Shown in pieces: positions 45,842 through 55,617 of a DNA stretch of 64,000 nt; the stretch's first letter is position 1, and the number at the start of each line of letters is the position of its first letter. The notes below the pieces were generated by a model. That model did no database searches, was not told the DNA's origin, and worked only from the letters and a program-made list of their open reading frames with translations. The position numbers were made by a program, and so were the translations under genes. This DNA is from Halobacteriovoraceae bacterium (lineage in GTDB: Bacteria; Bdellovibrionota; Bacteriovoracia; Bacteriovoracales; Bacteriovoracaceae), in NCBI GenBank assembly GCA_018646195.1, contig JABGVH010000065.1, forward strand, positions 1 through 64,000, written 5' to 3'.

Positions 45842-45872
45842 TATAATAATCTCCTAATTTTAGTGTTTCTTA

Positions 45873-46256
45873 TTATACTCGACGTCTCTTAGGGGCACGA
45901 CAGCCGTTGTGAGGGATCGGGCTTCTATCAGAGACGGATGTGATTTTTAATCCGGCCTGAACTAGAGCGCGGATAGCGTTTTCACGTCCTGCTCCTGGTC
46001 CTTTCACTCGTACTTCAACAACCTGAAGACCGTGTTCCATCGCTTTTTTAGCCGCTTCAATAGAAGCAGTTTGAGCCGCGAAGGGAGTCGATTTTTTAGA
46101 ACCTCTAAAACCTAGTTGACCAGCGCTGGCCCATGCAAGAGCGTTTCCTGCAGTGTCAGTGAAAGTCACGATAGTGTTATTAAAGGAAGCTTGAATATGA
46201 CAAATACCATTGCTGATATTTTTCTTTACTCTTTTCTTTTGTACTTTTTTTACCAT
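45873..46256 (-). CDS. rpsK: Ribosomal protein S11
   Basis: A 127-residue small-subunit platform protein with [22 protein letters not shown] in parts, [15 protein letters not shown] and the basic end APKRRRV. It binds 16S rRNA near the mRNA exit. It follows rpsM after 11 bases in the alpha operon. Confidence 0.97.
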   Translation of the reverse strand: MVKKVQKKRVKKNISNGICHIQASFNNTIVTFTDTAGNALAWASAGQLGFRGSKKSTPFAAQTASIEAAKKAMEHGLQVVEVRVKGPGAGRENAIRALVQAGLKITSVSDRSPIPHNGCRAPKRRRV

Positions 46257-46267
46257 TTTACACCCGC

Positions 46268-46651
46268 CTACTTCAGTGACTTGATAGATTTCTTACCTGC
46301 AATCGCCGTAGCCGGACCTTTTCTTGTTCTTGCGTTGGTCGATGTTCTTTGACCACGAACAGGAAGTCCTCTTCTATGACGAACGCCGCGATAGGCACCC
46401 ATGTCTTTTAAACGTTTAATATTCAATCCCACTTCTCGTCTGAGATCCCCTTCCACATTGTAACTGTCTTCTAACAGTTTCCTGATGGATTGAGCCTCTT
46501 CTTCTGTGAGATCATTTGAATTTGTAAGGGGGTCGACGTTACTTTTTGCTAGAATTTCAAGCGATAATGTCCGGCCTACACCGTAAATTGCCGTAAGGGC
46601 AATCTTCATCGCTTTATTTCTAGGAATATCGACGCCAAGAATACGTGCCAT
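46268..46651 (-). CDS. rpsM: Ribosomal protein S13
   Basis: A 127-residue head protein contacting the P-site tRNA and bridging to the large subunit. It has [23 protein letters not shown] at the start in parts, [13 protein letters not shown] and a basic C-terminus. It is preceded by rpmJ after 30 bases. In E. coli the S4-binding leader lies upstream of rpsM, but I see no obvious counterpart in this short spacer. Confidence 0.97.
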   Translation of the reverse strand: MARILGVDIPRNKAMKIALTAIYGVGRTLSLEILAKSNVDPLTNSNDLTEEEAQSIRKLLEDSYNVEGDLRREVGLNIKRLKDMGAYRGVRHRRGLPVRGQRTSTNARTRKGPATAIAGKKSIKSLK

Positions 46652-46681
46652 AGCTACACTCCTAAGAATAAAATATTATTA

Positions 46682-46798
46682 TTAACCTTGTCTTTGTTTA
46701 TGTTTTTTATTGGTCTTGCAAACAACTCGCAATACACCTTTTCTCTTAATAACTTTACAGTCTTTACACATAACTTTAACTGATGCTCTTACTTTCAT
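46682..46798 (-). CDS. rpmJ: Ribosomal protein L36 (zinc-binding form)
   Basis: A 38-residue protein read directly from the sequence. It starts [14 protein letters not shown] and ends HKQRQG, matching L36. Cys11, Cys14, Cys27 and His33 form the zinc site, so this is the zinc-dependent type. It lies between rpsM and infA, the usual position. Confidence 0.95.
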   Translation of the reverse strand: MKVRASVKVMCKDCKVIKRKGVLRVVCKTNKKHKQRQG

Positions 46799-46815
46799 AA
46801 CTAACCTTTAGTAAA

Positions 46816-47043
46816 TTATCTTTTACCTTTACTTCTATACGTAATTCTTCCCTTGGTTAGGTCGTACTTGGAAATTTCCACTAGTACTTTGTCCCCTGGG
46901 AGAATTTTAATAAAGTGCATTCTCATTTTTCCGCTAATATGGGCGGTGATCATATGTCCGTTAGGAAGTTTTACTTTAAATTTTGTATTCGGTAATAGTT
47001 CGAGAACTTCACCTTCCACTTCAATGGATTCTTCCGCTGCCAT
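46816..47043 (-). CDS. infA: Translation initiation factor IF-1
   Basis: A 75-residue OB-fold factor that occupies the ribosomal A site during initiation. It has [22 protein letters not shown] in parts and [18 protein letters not shown] lies unusually far (about 13 bases) before its ATG. It is 84 bases downstream of adk, a spacer that contains a direct repeat of CCCGTCTA but no clear terminator. Confidence 0.96.
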   Translation of the reverse strand: MAAEESIEVEGEVLELLPNTKFKVKLPNGHMITAHISGKMRMHFIKILPGDKVLVEISKYDLTKGRITYRSKGKR

Positions 47044-47127
47044 ATGCTTGAAAATGCTCCTTAATTAGTCTTACATCTATATATGACGAAATGCCAAAAG
47101 GCAACCCGTCTACTGCTGCCAGCCCGT

Positions 47128-47769
47128 CTAGTTACCTAGTACGGCCTCCACCTCAGTAAATACTTCGCCTGGTTTTTGCGACGCATCAACTCTTCTCAAT
47201 GTGCCCTTGGCTTCATAATGGGCCAAAATTGGTTCAACCTGATCTTTAAATACTTGAAGCCGATTACTAACGGTTTCCTCATTATCATCTTTTCTATGCT
47301 CAAGATTAGTTCCACCGCAAGAGTCACAAACTCCCTCGGTCTTCGGAGCATTGAAAAGCAAATTGTAAATCACTCCACAATCTTTACAGGTTCTACGGTT
47401 GACCAGGCGGTCTTTTAAAACCCCAAGGTCGAGCTCAAAGTAGATCGCCAAGGCGGTTGAGTCGCCTAGAACTACTTCATCGAGCATTCTTGCTTGCTCA
47501 TTATTGCGAGGAAAACCATCAAAAATATGTGAGGCATTCTCTAGATCACAATTAACTTTTAAAAGCTCTAGTACCATATTGTCGTCGACCAAGTCTCCTC
47601 GATCTAGTACACCCTTCACTCTCTGCCCTAGGTCGGATTCTTTTGCGATTTCTGCTCGCAATAAATCCCCTGTTGAGAGGTGCTTATAACCAAATTCCGA
47701 AACTAAGCGATTGGCTTGAGTACCTTTACCTGAGCCAGGGGCTCCTAATAGAATTAAGTTAGGGCGCAT
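47128..47769 (-). CDS. adk: Adenylate kinase, zinc-lid type
   Basis: A 213-residue kinase interconverting AMP, ADP and ATP. It has P-loop LLGAPGSGKGTQA, DGFPRN near residue 83, and a long LID with CKDCGVIYNL and CDSCGGTN, giving four cysteines for zinc. It begins 11 bases after secY, with which it is normally co-transcribed. Confidence 0.97.
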   Translation of the reverse strand: MRPNLILLGAPGSGKGTQANRLVSEFGYKHLSTGDLLRAEIAKESDLGQRVKGVLDRGDLVDDNMVLELLKVNCDLENASHIFDGFPRNNEQARMLDEVVLGDSTALAIYFELDLGVLKDRLVNRRTCKDCGVIYNLLFNAPKTEGVCDSCGGTNLEHRKDDNEETVSNRLQVFKDQVEPILAHYEAKGTLRRVDASQKPGEVFTEVEAVLGN

Positions 47770-47780
47770 CTTATATATCC

Positions 47781-49091
47781 TTAAAACCTTCTGTTTTGAC
47801 CGTTGTATTTTCCACGCGCCTTATAGGCAGTTTCCATACGGTCGGCATACATAAAACTTTGAATATTCATCATTACTCGAATAGAAACTGAAACTAAAAT
47901 AAGCATAGCAGTTCCACCGAAACTAGTTTGCTGGCCAGTAATCAGAGTTGGAGAAATACAAATAACTACCAAAAAGATACTTCCAAAAAAGGTCAAACGA
48001 TTGAGAATAAAATCCAAGTATTCTTTAGTCTTGGCACCTGGGCGAATTCCAGGGACGAAGGCATTATTCTTTTGCAACATTTCTGTAATTTTCTTCGTTT
48101 TAAACTGAATTGGAGCGTAAAAATAAGTCATATAGACAATCAGGGCACCAAAGAAAATATTAAAAAGCAGCTGACCTGGATACAGAGACTGAACGATGGT
48201 ATCGAGGTAAGGCTTAATTGGATTGCCTTCGCCAACGAAGCTAGCAAAGGTAGTTGGAGCCGCAAGTAGTGAAGAGGCCAAAATTGGAGGCATAACTCCA
48301 CCAGTATCAACTCTCATAGGCAATGTCTGGGTTCCACCGTAAGTACGGTTATGAACCACTTTTTTGGCGTACTGAACTGGCACAGATCTAAAGGCCTTTT
48401 CGATATAAGCCACAATATAAAAAATAATTAAAATGACCGCAAAGAACACAAGTAGTGAAACTCCTGGAAGCTCACCATTTCTATAAAGAGTTAATTTTTG
48501 AAGTACTTCTGAAGGTAGTTCGACTGCGATACCTGCAAAAATAATTAAAGATACGCCGTTTTCAAGACCTACCTCAGTAATTCTTTCACCAAGCCAGAGC
48601 AGGAACATCGTTCCAGCGGCAAGCGTAATCATTGTTGTTACTCTAAAAAGCATTCCTGGTTCAGGAATAATTGCCAAGCCACCTGGACTTTTAAAACCTT
48701 CAAAAACAGCTGCCATTCCGTAACCTTGGACACAGCAGAGAAGGACAGTTGCATAACGAGTCCATTTGGCGATCTTCTTCTGTCCATCGGCATCGTCTTG
48801 AAGTTCAGCAATTTGTGGAATGACCTCTCCAAGCAGAGAGAAAATAATAGAAGTGGTAATATAAGGCATGATCCCAAGGGCCAGTACCGAGAACCGTTTA
48901 AAGGCCCCCCCACTAAAAGTATTAATGAGATCGAAAATTCCTCCGCCAGACTCTGAAAAATAAGCCGCGATGGCACTGGCATTGACGCCAGGAACAGATA
49001 TCTGAGCAAATAGTCTATATACGACTAAAAGCATGAAGGTAAAGAAGACCTTTCTCTTGAGTTCCTCAAGTTTTCCGTGAGCAGTCGACAT
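47781..49091 (-). CDS. secY: Protein translocase subunit SecY
   Basis: A 436-residue pore protein with ten predicted membrane helices. It has LFAQISVPGVNASAI, the plug region with the FDLINTFSGGAFKRFSVLALGIMPYI block in parts, and PFVPGIRPG-like cytosolic loop FVPGIRPGAKTKEYL. It forms the SecYEG channel. It follows rplO after 30 bases in the spc operon. Confidence 0.97.
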   Translation of the reverse strand: MSTAHGKLEELKRKVFFTFMLLVVYRLFAQISVPGVNASAIAAYFSESGGGIFDLINTFSGGAFKRFSVLALGIMPYITTSIIFSLLGEVIPQIAELQDDADGQKKIAKWTRYATVLLCCVQGYGMAAVFEGFKSPGGLAIIPEPGMLFRVTTMITLAAGTMFLLWLGERITEVGLENGVSLIIFAGIAVELPSEVLQKLTLYRNGELPGVSLLVFFAVILIIFYIVAYIEKAFRSVPVQYAKKVVHNRTYGGTQTLPMRVDTGGVMPPILASSLLAAPTTFASFVGEGNPIKPYLDTIVQSLYPGQLLFNIFFGALIVYMTYFYAPIQFKTKKITEMLQKNNAFVPGIRPGAKTKEYLDFILNRLTFFGSIFLVVICISPTLITGQQTSFGGTAMLILVSVSIRVMMNIQSFMYADRMETAYKARGKYNGQNRRF

Positions 49092-49121
49092 GGATTCTTA
49101 TCCTTATATTTTAAATTTTAA

Positions 49122-49625
49122 CTATTTCTTTTTTTCTTTCTTAACGAATTTTGCACGGCGAGTAGGTTGAGCTACTTCTTCAATTTTTCCACCAGCTTTA
49201 ACAATTGCTTCAGAGGCGGTTTTTGAAAATTTCTCAATACCTTTAAAAGTAAGAGCCGTTTTAAGTTCGCCAGTAGATAAAATCTTTACTGGACGACGCT
49301 TATTAATTCCTTTCAGAATACCTTTTTCGATAAGAGCCGCTTTAGTAACTTCTCCAGCATCAAATTTTGACTCTAGAAGTGCCAAGCTAACTTCAGCATA
49401 TTCTGTTTTAAAAAGGGCATTTTTAAAACCACGTTTTGGTAAACGCATATAAAGAGGCATCGCGCCGCCTTCAAAACCAGGACGTACGCCCCCACCACTT
49501 CGAGCTTTTTGCCCTTTATGGCCTTTACCAGCCTGAGCTCCTTGTCCGGAACCTTGTCCACGGCCAATTCTCTTTGTGTTTCTATTGGCACCCTTGGGGC
49601 TACTAAGATTATTTAACGTCAGCAT
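49122..49625 (-). CDS. rplO: Ribosomal protein L15
   Basis: A 167-residue late-assembly protein of the large subunit. It has the Gly/Arg-rich N-terminus KRIGRGQGSGQGAQAGKGHKGQ in parts and RLPKRGFKN, with a Lys-rich extension at the C-terminus (VKKEKKK) that lengthens it relative to the E. coli protein (144 residues). Confidence 0.96.
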   Translation of the reverse strand: MLTLNNLSSPKGANRNTKRIGRGQGSGQGAQAGKGHKGQKARSGGGVRPGFEGGAMPLYMRLPKRGFKNALFKTEYAEVSLALLESKFDAGEVTKAALIEKGILKGINKRRPVKILSTGELKTALTFKGIEKFSKTASEAIVKAGGKIEEVAQPTRRAKFVKKEKKK

Positions 49626-49637
49626 AATATCCTCGCA

Positions 49638-49820
49638 CTACTTTTGAATTTCTAATAAGTGAATAACTTTTTTAATCATGCCTCGAACTGCTGGAGTGTT
49701 TTCTAATGTTCTAACACTACCAATTTTACGAAGACCTAATCCACGCACACAAGCCTTATGTCTTTCAACACGGCCATGAGTACTTTTTATTAATTTTACT
49801 GTAATCGTTTTTTCAGTCAT
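49638..49820 (-). CDS. rpmD: Ribosomal protein L30
   Basis: A 60-residue protein with [30 protein letters not shown] in parts, the family core, and [12 protein letters not shown]. It is found in its usual place between rpsE and rplO, with gaps of 11 and 12 bases. Confidence 0.95.
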   Translation of the reverse strand: MTEKTITVKLIKSTHGRVERHKACVRGLGLRKIGSVRTLENTPAVRGMIKKVIHLLEIQK

Positions 49821-49831
49821 ATCTACCTCAA

Positions 49832-50461
49832 CTACTTAAGTCGTAATCCGTGGGCTTCTTTTCCTCTTGCCTTGGCAACTTGCTCTACAGAACGAAGTTG
49901 GCTAAGGGCACGAAAAGTTGCCTTCACAATATTGTGAGGGTTGTTACCACGAACCGACTTAGTCAGAACATTTTTAACACCCGCTAATTCTAAAATTGAT
50001 CGGCATGCACCAGCAGCCTTTACTCCAGTACCGTCAGATGCTGGCTTGAAAATAATCATTCCAGCGTCGAATTTCCCAGTAATGATATGAGGGATCGTTC
50101 CTTTTTCAATTGGAACCTTAATCATATTTTTCTGAGCAGCTTGGGTCGCTTTACGGATAGCTTCTGGAACTTCTTTGGCCTTACCAAGTCCGTATCCCAC
50201 TCTCCCTTTTCTATCTCCAACAATCATAAGAGCAGAGAATGAAAAGCGTCGACCACCTTTTACAACTTTAGCAACACGGTTAACCGCAACAACAGTCTCT
50301 TCGAATTCACCAACTGGAGCTGGTTTTCTTGGAGGTCTTGCACCTTGTTTCTTACCGCGGCCACCTTTTTTATCTTCTTTAGCATCGGCCTTTACTTCGG
50401 CTCCAGCTGCAGCAGCTTCTTTAGGGGCTTTTGTTTCTTCAGTTTTCTTATCTTCAGTCAT
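49832..50461 (-). CDS. rpsE: Ribosomal protein S5 with N-terminal extension
   Basis: A 209-residue protein. The family core begins near residue 52 ([24 protein letters not shown] in parts) and includes [20 protein letters not shown] and the [15 protein letters not shown] end block. Before it are about 45 extra Lys/Ala/Glu-rich residues ([19 protein letters not shown] onward) not present in E. coli S5 (about 166 residues). S5 affects decoding fidelity and has helicase-like contact with mRNA. The function of the tail is unknown. Confidence 0.95.
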   Translation of the reverse strand: MTEDKKTEETKAPKEAAAAGAEVKADAKEDKKGGRGKKQGARPPRKPAPVGEFEETVVAVNRVAKVVKGGRRFSFSALMIVGDRKGRVGYGLGKAKEVPEAIRKATQAAQKNMIKVPIEKGTIPHIITGKFDAGMIIFKPASDGTGVKAAGACRSILELAGVKNVLTKSVRGNNPHNIVKATFRALSQLRSVEQVAKARGKEAHGLRLK

Positions 50462-50480
50462 ATCTGATTCCCTTTAAACC

Positions 50481-50855
50481 CTAGAGTTTAATTCCTTGTT
50501 CTCTTACAGCTTCACAAAGTACCGCGATAACTCCGGTGTACTTGTATCCTGAGCGATCAAAAACTGCTGTTTCAATTTTAGCGGCTTTTAATTTTTCAGC
50601 GAGCTTAGTTCCAACTGCCTTAGCACCTTCTTTATTATTGCTTTTAGCGGCTGCCTCTTTTCCATAAGTTTGAACCGAAAAAAGTGTCTTATGAGTAACA
50701 TCGTCAACGACTTGTACTCTTAAGTGCTTATTCGTCTTATCAAGAGTAATACGAGGAACATCAGCTGTTCCCGAAAGAGTTCTACGAATAGAAAGCTTCC
50801 TGCGTATTCTTTTGGCAACTTTTGGACTTTTAATTTTACCTAGTGGCTTTCTCAT
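50481..50855 (-). CDS. rplR: Ribosomal protein L18
   Basis: A 124-residue 5S rRNA-binding protein. It has RIRRKLSIRRTLSGTADVPRIT in parts, HLRVQVVDD, and the C-terminal FDRSGYKYTGVIAVLCEAVREQG. It stands between rplF and rpsE in the spc operon. Confidence 0.95.
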   Translation of the reverse strand: MRKPLGKIKSPKVAKRIRRKLSIRRTLSGTADVPRITLDKTNKHLRVQVVDDVTHKTLFSVQTYGKEAAAKSNNKEGAKAVGTKLAEKLKAAKIETAVFDRSGYKYTGVIAVLCEAVREQGIKL

Positions 50856-50862
50856 GACTTAC

Positions 50863-51402
50863 CTATTTTTTCCCGCCAGTTTTACCGGCTTTTCTAATGA
50901 TTCTTTCATCACTGTATCTAACACCTTTACCTTTATAGGGCTCTGGTGGTCTAAAGGATCTAATTTTTGCTGCGGCAAATCCCACAAGCTCTTTACTACA
51001 TCCAGATAGCTCAATTACGGTCTTATTAACTTTCGCAGAAACACCTTCTGGAAGTTTATAATTTATCGGGTGAGAAAAACCAAGATTCAAAACTAGCTCG
51101 TCACCCTTAGCCGCTGCTTTATAACCAACTCCTGTAAACTCTAGAACTTTTGTAAAACCGTCGCTGACACCAGTTACCATATTACCTACGAGAGTTCGAG
51201 TTGTTCCCCAAAGAGCGCGAGCTTTTTGAGTTTCATCTACTGGCTTAACAATAACTTCTTTGCCGACCAGTTCAATTTTAACAAAATTAGTAAAAGTATA
51301 TTCCAATTGTCCCTTAGGACCCTTAACTGAAACATGAGCTCCATTAATTTTAACTTCAACTTTATCAGGTAGTGCTACTGGCACTTTTCCAATTCTTGAC
51401 AT
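50863..51402 (-). CDS. rplF: Ribosomal protein L6
   Basis: A 179-residue protein binding near the GTPase-associated centre. It starts MSRIGKVPVALPDKVEVKING in parts and has VTGVSDGFTKVLEFTGVGYKA and PEPYKGKGVRYSDERI near the end, both family blocks. It lies 9 bases after rpsH. Confidence 0.96.
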   Translation of the reverse strand: MSRIGKVPVALPDKVEVKINGAHVSVKGPKGQLEYTFTNFVKIELVGKEVIVKPVDETQKARALWGTTRTLVGNMVTGVSDGFTKVLEFTGVGYKAAAKGDELVLNLGFSHPINYKLPEGVSAKVNKTVIELSGCSKELVGFAAAKIRSFRPPEPYKGKGVRYSDERIIRKAGKTGGKK

Positions 51403-51411
51403 GGTATACTC

Positions 51412-51795
51412 CTACCAAACATTACAGAGGACTTCGCCCCCGATTTTCTTATGTTTCGCTGTACGGGTTGAAACAATTCCACTAGAAGTCGACAAAATCG
51501 AAGTTCCTAGTCCAGAGATTACACGTGGTAAATCTCTATAGCTTCTATATTGACGAAGGCCAGGTTTACTAAATCTTTGTAAGCCAACGATCGCATCTTC
51601 TTTAAAAAGAACCTTTAATCGAATATCACTTTTAGACTTAGCAATGATTTTAAAAGACTTAATATAGCCTTCATCTTTCATCACCTTGCAAATTCCCGCT
51701 TTCATTTTTGAAGCTGGAAATTCAACTCTGTCATGTCCCGCACTAATTGCGTTTCTCATTCTTGTTAACATATCTGCAACAGGATCAGTCATCAT
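51412..51795 (-). CDS. rpsH: Ribosomal protein S8
   Basis: A 127-residue protein with DPVADMLTRMRNAISAGH and, near the end, GIVSTRTAKHKKIGGEVLCNVW, matching S8. S8 binds helix 21 of 16S rRNA and in E. coli also represses its own operon. Two adjacent ATGs are possible starts and GGAGA precedes them. Confidence 0.96.
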   Translation of the reverse strand: MMTDPVADMLTRMRNAISAGHDRVEFPASKMKAGICKVMKDEGYIKSFKIIAKSKSDIRLKVLFKEDAIVGLQRFSKPGLRQYRSYRDLPRVISGLGTSILSTSSGIVSTRTAKHKKIGGEVLCNVW

Positions 51796-51811
51796 ATGCC
51801 AATCTCCTCTC

Positions 51812-52117
51812 TCACCAACTGGATTTGGTTATGCCCGGGATTAAACCTTGAAGGGCCATTCTTCTAAATACTAAACGTGAAACTCTAAAAGCTCGGTAAA
51901 ACGATCTCGGTCTACCGGTCACTTCGCAACGATTACGAACCCTATTAGGGTTGGAGTTTCGTGGAAGAGCTTGGAGTTGTCTTTGCGCGTCCGCTTTTTC
52001 ATCAAAAGGAGCTTTAGGATCTTGCATGATCTTCCTAAGGGCATCTCTTTTAGACTTATAGCGAGCAGCTAATTTCTGTCTCTTTAAGTTACTTTGAATT
52101 TTTGCAATTCTTGCCAT
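51812..52117 (-). CDS. rpsN: Ribosomal protein S14 (zinc-free long form)
   Basis: A 101-residue protein of the E. coli type: RYKSKRDALRKIM, LPRNSNPNRVRNRCEVTGRPR, and the end ALQGLIPGITKSSW. Only one Cys is present where the zinc form has CxxC pairs, so it is independent of zinc. Confidence 0.96.
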   Translation of the reverse strand: MARIAKIQSNLKRQKLAARYKSKRDALRKIMQDPKAPFDEKADAQRQLQALPRNSNPNRVRNRCEVTGRPRSFYRAFRVSRLVFRRMALQGLIPGITKSSW

Positions 52118-52126
52118 GTTTTTTTC

Positions 52127-52666
52127 CTATTTCCTAAAAGGCATACCGAGTTGGTCGAGAAGTTCTCTCCCTTCCTCGTTGTTTTTTGCACTTGTTACGA
52201 TGCAAATCCCAATGCCTCTAACCTTATCAATTTCATCATAATTAATTTCTGGAAAAATAATCTGCTCTGTTACGCCTAGAGTGTAATTCCCGCGGCCATC
52301 GAAAGCCTTAGGAGAGATGCCTCTAAAGTCACGAACACGCGGAAGAGAGATTGAAATCAAGCGGTCAAGAAATTCGTACATACGAGTTCCACGAAGCGTA
52401 ACGCTAGCACCGATAGGCATGCCTTCACGTAGCTTAAAACCAGCAATTGATTTACGAGCAAGTGCTTTTACGGCTCTTTGTCCGGTGATTGCACTTAATT
52501 GATCAACAATTCCATCAACAACCTTTCCACTAGCTACCGCATCTTTAGTACAACAATTCACAACAATCTTTTCGACTTTTGGAATTTGGTTTTCATTTTT
52601 AAATGAAAACTTCTCCTGAAGAGCTTTTCTAATTTCTGATTGGTATCTTTCCCTTAATCTAGCCAT
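52127..52666 (-). CDS. rplE: Ribosomal protein L5
   Basis: A 179-residue protein that binds 5S rRNA and touches P-site tRNA. It has [39 protein letters not shown] in parts, and the late [20 protein letters not shown]. It lies 12 bases after rplX. Confidence 0.96.
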   Translation of the reverse strand: MARLRERYQSEIRKALQEKFSFKNENQIPKVEKIVVNCCTKDAVASGKVVDGIVDQLSAITGQRAVKALARKSIAGFKLREGMPIGASVTLRGTRMYEFLDRLISISLPRVRDFRGISPKAFDGRGNYTLGVTEQIIFPEINYDEIDKVRGIGICIVTSAKNNEEGRELLDQLGMPFRK

Positions 52667-52678
52667 AACTATTCCTAA

Positions 52679-52990
52679 TTATTTCAAAACCGATCCGCAA
52701 GCAACTGCTATGCGAACGTTTTTTCCGTCTTTATTTTCAATTCTTACTTTTGTTGCTTTACTAGTCTTTGGACTAACCACTGCAATATTACTTAAGTGTA
52801 AAGTCTGCTCTATCTCAACAATTCCACCAGTTGGATTTTCTTGAGTAGGCTTCATGGCCTTCTTAACCATATTTACACCAGCAATTAATACTCTTTTCTT
52901 TTTCAAGAAAAGCTTACTTACGGTTCCAGTTTTGCCTTTATCTTTTCCAGCTAAAACAATAATTTCATCATCAACTTTTATCTTTTGCAT
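52679..52990 (-). CDS. rplX: Ribosomal protein L24
   Basis: A 103-residue assembly-initiator protein with the KOW segment KVDDEIIVLAGKDKGKTGTV and NMVKKAMKPTQENPTGGIVE. It lies between rplN and rplE, each 12 bases away. Confidence 0.95.
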   Translation of the reverse strand: MQKIKVDDEIIVLAGKDKGKTGTVSKLFLKKKRVLIAGVNMVKKAMKPTQENPTGGIVEIEQTLHLSNIAVVSPKTSKATKVRIENKDGKNVRIAVACGSVLK

Positions 52991-53002
52991 AATTACCTCT
53001 AA

Positions 53003-53371
53003 TTAAAGAACTTCAGGAGCTAGTGAACAAATTTTTGTATAACTTTTTGCTCGTAGCTCTCTTGCTACAGGTCCAAAAATACGTGTTCCTACAGGATCTT
53101 GTCCTTGGGCCAATATAACCACGCTATTTTTATCAAAACGGATATAAGAACCATCTTCTCTACGAATAGGATATTTTGTTCTTACGATAACCGCTTTTTT
53201 AACGTCACCTTTTTTAATTTTTCCGCCAGGAGCAGCTTGTTGAACAGCGCAGACAATTACGTCTCCAAGTCCAGCACTCATTCTCTTTGAGCCACCAAGA
53301 ACTTTAATACACTTAACTTCTTTGGCACCTGAGTTATCGGCTACTTCTAATTTACTTTGCATTTGAATCAT
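53003..53371 (-). CDS. rplN: Ribosomal protein L14
   Basis: A 122-residue protein with [54 protein letters not shown] near the end. It sits at the subunit interface and begins the spc operon. A seven-pair hairpin (53394-53410) lies just upstream, right after the rpsQ stop. Confidence 0.96.
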   Translation of the reverse strand: MIQMQSKLEVADNSGAKEVKCIKVLGGSKRMSAGLGDVIVCAVQQAAPGGKIKKGDVKKAVIVRTKYPIRREDGSYIRFDKNSVVILAQGQDPVGTRIFGPVARELRAKSYTKICSLAPEVL

Positions 53372-53409
53372 AACTGACTCCGCTTATCCTTTGATCAACC
53401 AGTGGCTGA

Positions 53410-53664
53410 TTAATTAATACTAACTAATTCCCATGTCTTTGTTTTTGAGTAGCGACGAGATTCTATAATCGTCACTCTGTCGCCAACCTTCGCTTTACTG
53501 TCTGAATCATGAGCATGGTAGTTTTTAGATTTGTTAATAAATTTATTGTAAACAGCATGCTTATAACGACGACTAACGTTTACAACAATTGTTTGCTCAT
53601 TATTGTCAGAGAGAACAACTCCTTCCAATCTTCTTTTAAATCTTTTTACTTCTGTAGTACTCAT
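53410..53664 (-). CDS. rpsQ: Ribosomal protein S17
   Basis: An 84-residue protein with [20 protein letters not shown] and later [20 protein letters not shown], both S17 blocks. It is a primary 16S rRNA-binding protein and the last gene of the S10 operon. Confidence 0.95.
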   Translation of the reverse strand: MSTTEVKRFKRRLEGVVLSDNNEQTIVVNVSRRYKHAVYNKFINKSKNYHAHDSDSKAKVGDRVTIIESRRYSKTKTWELVSIN

Positions 53665-53678
53665 AACTAATTATCCTT

Positions 53679-53885
53679 TTAGGCTTTGGCCTTAGCATTT
53701 TTCTTAGTTAACAATTTTGCGATATTTGACTTAAGAATTTTAAGCTCATGAGACTTCTCAATTCCAGAAGCTCCTTTTTGCATCCTTAAAGTAAATAGAG
53801 TTGTTCTTGATTGCTCAAGCTTGGCGCCTAGTGCTCCAGCGTCCAACTTTTCTACATCGCTATATTTTAAAATTTCAACTGCCAT
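53679..53885 (-). CDS. rpmC: Ribosomal protein L29
   Basis: A 68-residue helical hairpin protein with LRMQKGASGIEKSHELKILK, matching L29. It lies near the exit tunnel where trigger factor and SRP dock. The gaps to rplP and rpsQ are 18 and 14 bases. Confidence 0.94.
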   Translation of the reverse strand: MAVEILKYSDVEKLDAGALGAKLEQSRTTLFTLRMQKGASGIEKSHELKILKSNIAKLLTKKNAKAKA

Positions 53886-53903
53886 ATCTGCCTCGCCTTT
53901 AAA

Positions 53904-54314
53904 TTAGGCTTCCTTTTTAATAATTCTGGTTTTTATTGGAAGCTTGTAACCTGCCAATCTTAATGCTGCTTTTGTCAGCTCTGCATCATCGTGTTTAATT
54001 TCAAATAAAATTCGCCCTGGCTTTACTACGGCCACCCAGCTATCAGGAGATCCTTTCCCTTTACCCATACGAACTTCAGCTGGTTTTTTCGTCAATGACT
54101 TGTCTGGAAAAATCTTAATCCAAACAGATCCGCCCCGCTTAATTTTACGGGTCATGGCGATACGAGCAGCCTCGATTTGCCTATTTGTTATATAACCACA
54201 AGTTAAGGCCTGAATAGCGTATTCTCCAAACGTGATAGTATTTCCACGGTTGGCCTTGCCCTTCATGCGGCCTTTCTGTTGTTTTCTCCATTTAACTTTC
54301 TTCGGACTTAACAT
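53904..54314 (-). CDS. rplP: Ribosomal protein L16
   Basis: A 136-residue protein near the A site. It starts [19 protein letters not shown] and has [19 protein letters not shown] followed by [16 protein letters not shown], the typical block with the conserved Arg and the tRNA-side loop. Confidence 0.96.
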   Translation of the reverse strand: MLSPKKVKWRKQQKGRMKGKANRGNTITFGEYAIQALTCGYITNRQIEAARIAMTRKIKRGGSVWIKIFPDKSLTKKPAEVRMGKGKGSPDSWVAVVKPGRILFEIKHDDAELTKAALRLAGYKLPIKTRIIKKEA

Positions 54315-54338
54315 AACGTTTTCCTATTTATTCTCTAC

Positions 54339-54968
54339 TTATACGTAGATTTCACCTTTATAAACCCAAACTTTTACCCCAATTACTCCGTAGGTAGTTT
54401 TGGCGATGGCGGTATTGTAATCAATATCAGCTCTCAGTGTGTGAAGAGGAACTTTTCTTTCTGAGTATCCTTCAGAACGAGCCATTTCTGCTCCACCAAG
54501 ACGACCTGCTGTACGAACGCGGATACCTTTTACACCGGCACGAAAAGCTGATTGCATCACCTTTTTCATAGCACGACGGAAGGCCACACGTTTTTCAAGT
54601 TGAGCAGCGATATTTTCGGCGATCAACTTAGCATTCGAATCCGGACGCTTAACTTCGGCAATATTAAAAATAAGATGCCCTTTAGTAATTTTCTTAAGGT
54701 CGTTGCGAATCTTTTCGATTCCAGCGCCTTTCTTACCGATCGCTACACCAGGCTTAGCAGTATTAACTGTTACCTTAACTTGATCAGCAGTTCTTTCGAT
54801 TCCAACGCTTGCAACAGCGGCGTTTTTCATTTCGTCTTCTACGTATTTACGAATCTTAATGTCTTCTTGAAGAAGATCGGCATAGGATTTCTTGTCAGCA
54901 AACCAATTTGAGTGCCAACCCTTGATATAACCTAGTCTAAATCCGTAAGGATGTACTTTCTGTCCCAT
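54339..54968 (-). CDS. rpsC: Ribosomal protein S3
   Basis: A 209-residue protein of the mRNA entry channel. The KH domain has [17 protein letters not shown], and the C-terminal domain has [19 protein letters not shown]. Start [14 protein letters not shown] is family-standard. It follows rplV after 2 bases. Confidence 0.96.
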   Translation of the reverse strand: MGQKVHPYGFRLGYIKGWHSNWFADKKSYADLLQEDIKIRKYVEDEMKNAAVASVGIERTADQVKVTVNTAKPGVAIGKKGAGIEKIRNDLKKITKGHLIFNIAEVKRPDSNAKLIAENIAAQLEKRVAFRRAMKKVMQSAFRAGVKGIRVRTAGRLGGAEMARSEGYSERKVPLHTLRADIDYNTAIAKTTYGVIGVKVWVYKGEIYV

Positions 54969-54970
54969 AT

Positions 54971-55306
54971 CTATGCTTCCTTTAGCTCAACTGTAACGTG
55001 AGAAGTTCTTTTTCTAATTCTAAAAGCCCGGCCTTGAGCTCTAGGTTGGATTCTCTTTAAAGTAGGTCCACCGTCAGCAAAAATAGTTCCAACAACTAAA
55101 TTATCGATGTCGTATTTATCTGACTCAGTAGCAATTGCTAGCCCGCTGTTTATAAGCTTGGTCAGCATAATAGCTATTTCTTTCTTCTCACAAAAACGTA
55201 AGATCTTAAGTGCTTCAGAAGCTTTCTTGTCTCTTACAAGATTGCAAACTAAGCGTACTTTTGAAGGAGAAATACCAACTCTTCTATTTTTTACTTTTAT
55301 GGTCAT
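54971..55306 (-). CDS. rplV: Ribosomal protein L22
   Basis: A 111-residue protein lining the exit tunnel. It has [19 protein letters not shown], and the tunnel hairpin [19 protein letters not shown], the region changed in some macrolide-resistant strains (no such change is assessed here). Confidence 0.95.
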   Translation of the reverse strand: MTIKVKNRRVGISPSKVRLVCNLVRDKKASEALKILRFCEKKEIAIMLTKLINSGLAIATESDKYDIDNLVVGTIFADGGPTLKRIQPRAQGRAFRIRKRTSHVTVELKEA

Positions 55307-55315
55307 AACTTACTC

Positions 55316-55594
55316 CTATTTCTTCTTCTTATCTGAGCCGTGACCATAAAAAGTTCTGGTCATGGAAAACTCACCTAGTTTGTGACCGATCATATTGTCA
55401 GTGACATAAACTGGGATGAATTTTTTTCCGTTGTGAACAGCAAAAGTAAGCCCGATAAACTCAGGGATAATTGTTGATCGACGTGACCAAGTCTTAATTA
55501 CTTTTCCAGCTTTAGCTTTATCTTCTTGTAGGCCCATTACTTTCTTCATCAATGAGAAATCTACAAAAGGTCCTTTCTTTAACGAACGTGACAT
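55316..55594 (-). CDS. rpsS: Ribosomal protein S19
   Basis: A 92-residue head protein with [36 protein letters not shown] and [16 protein letters not shown], the typical blocks. The gap to rplB is 23 bases. Confidence 0.96.
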   Translation of the reverse strand: MSRSLKKGPFVDFSLMKKVMGLQEDKAKAGKVIKTWSRRSTIIPEFIGLTFAVHNGKKFIPVYVTDNMIGHKLGEFSMTRTFYGHGSDKKKK

Positions 55595-55617
55595 ATGTTC
55601 TCCTTAAGCGCTAAGGC

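Noticed and set aside
47105-47130. Direct repeat CCCGTCTA in the adk-infA spacer
   Set aside because: Two copies 18 bases apart, one overlapping the adk stop. This is too short to treat as a regulatory repeat.
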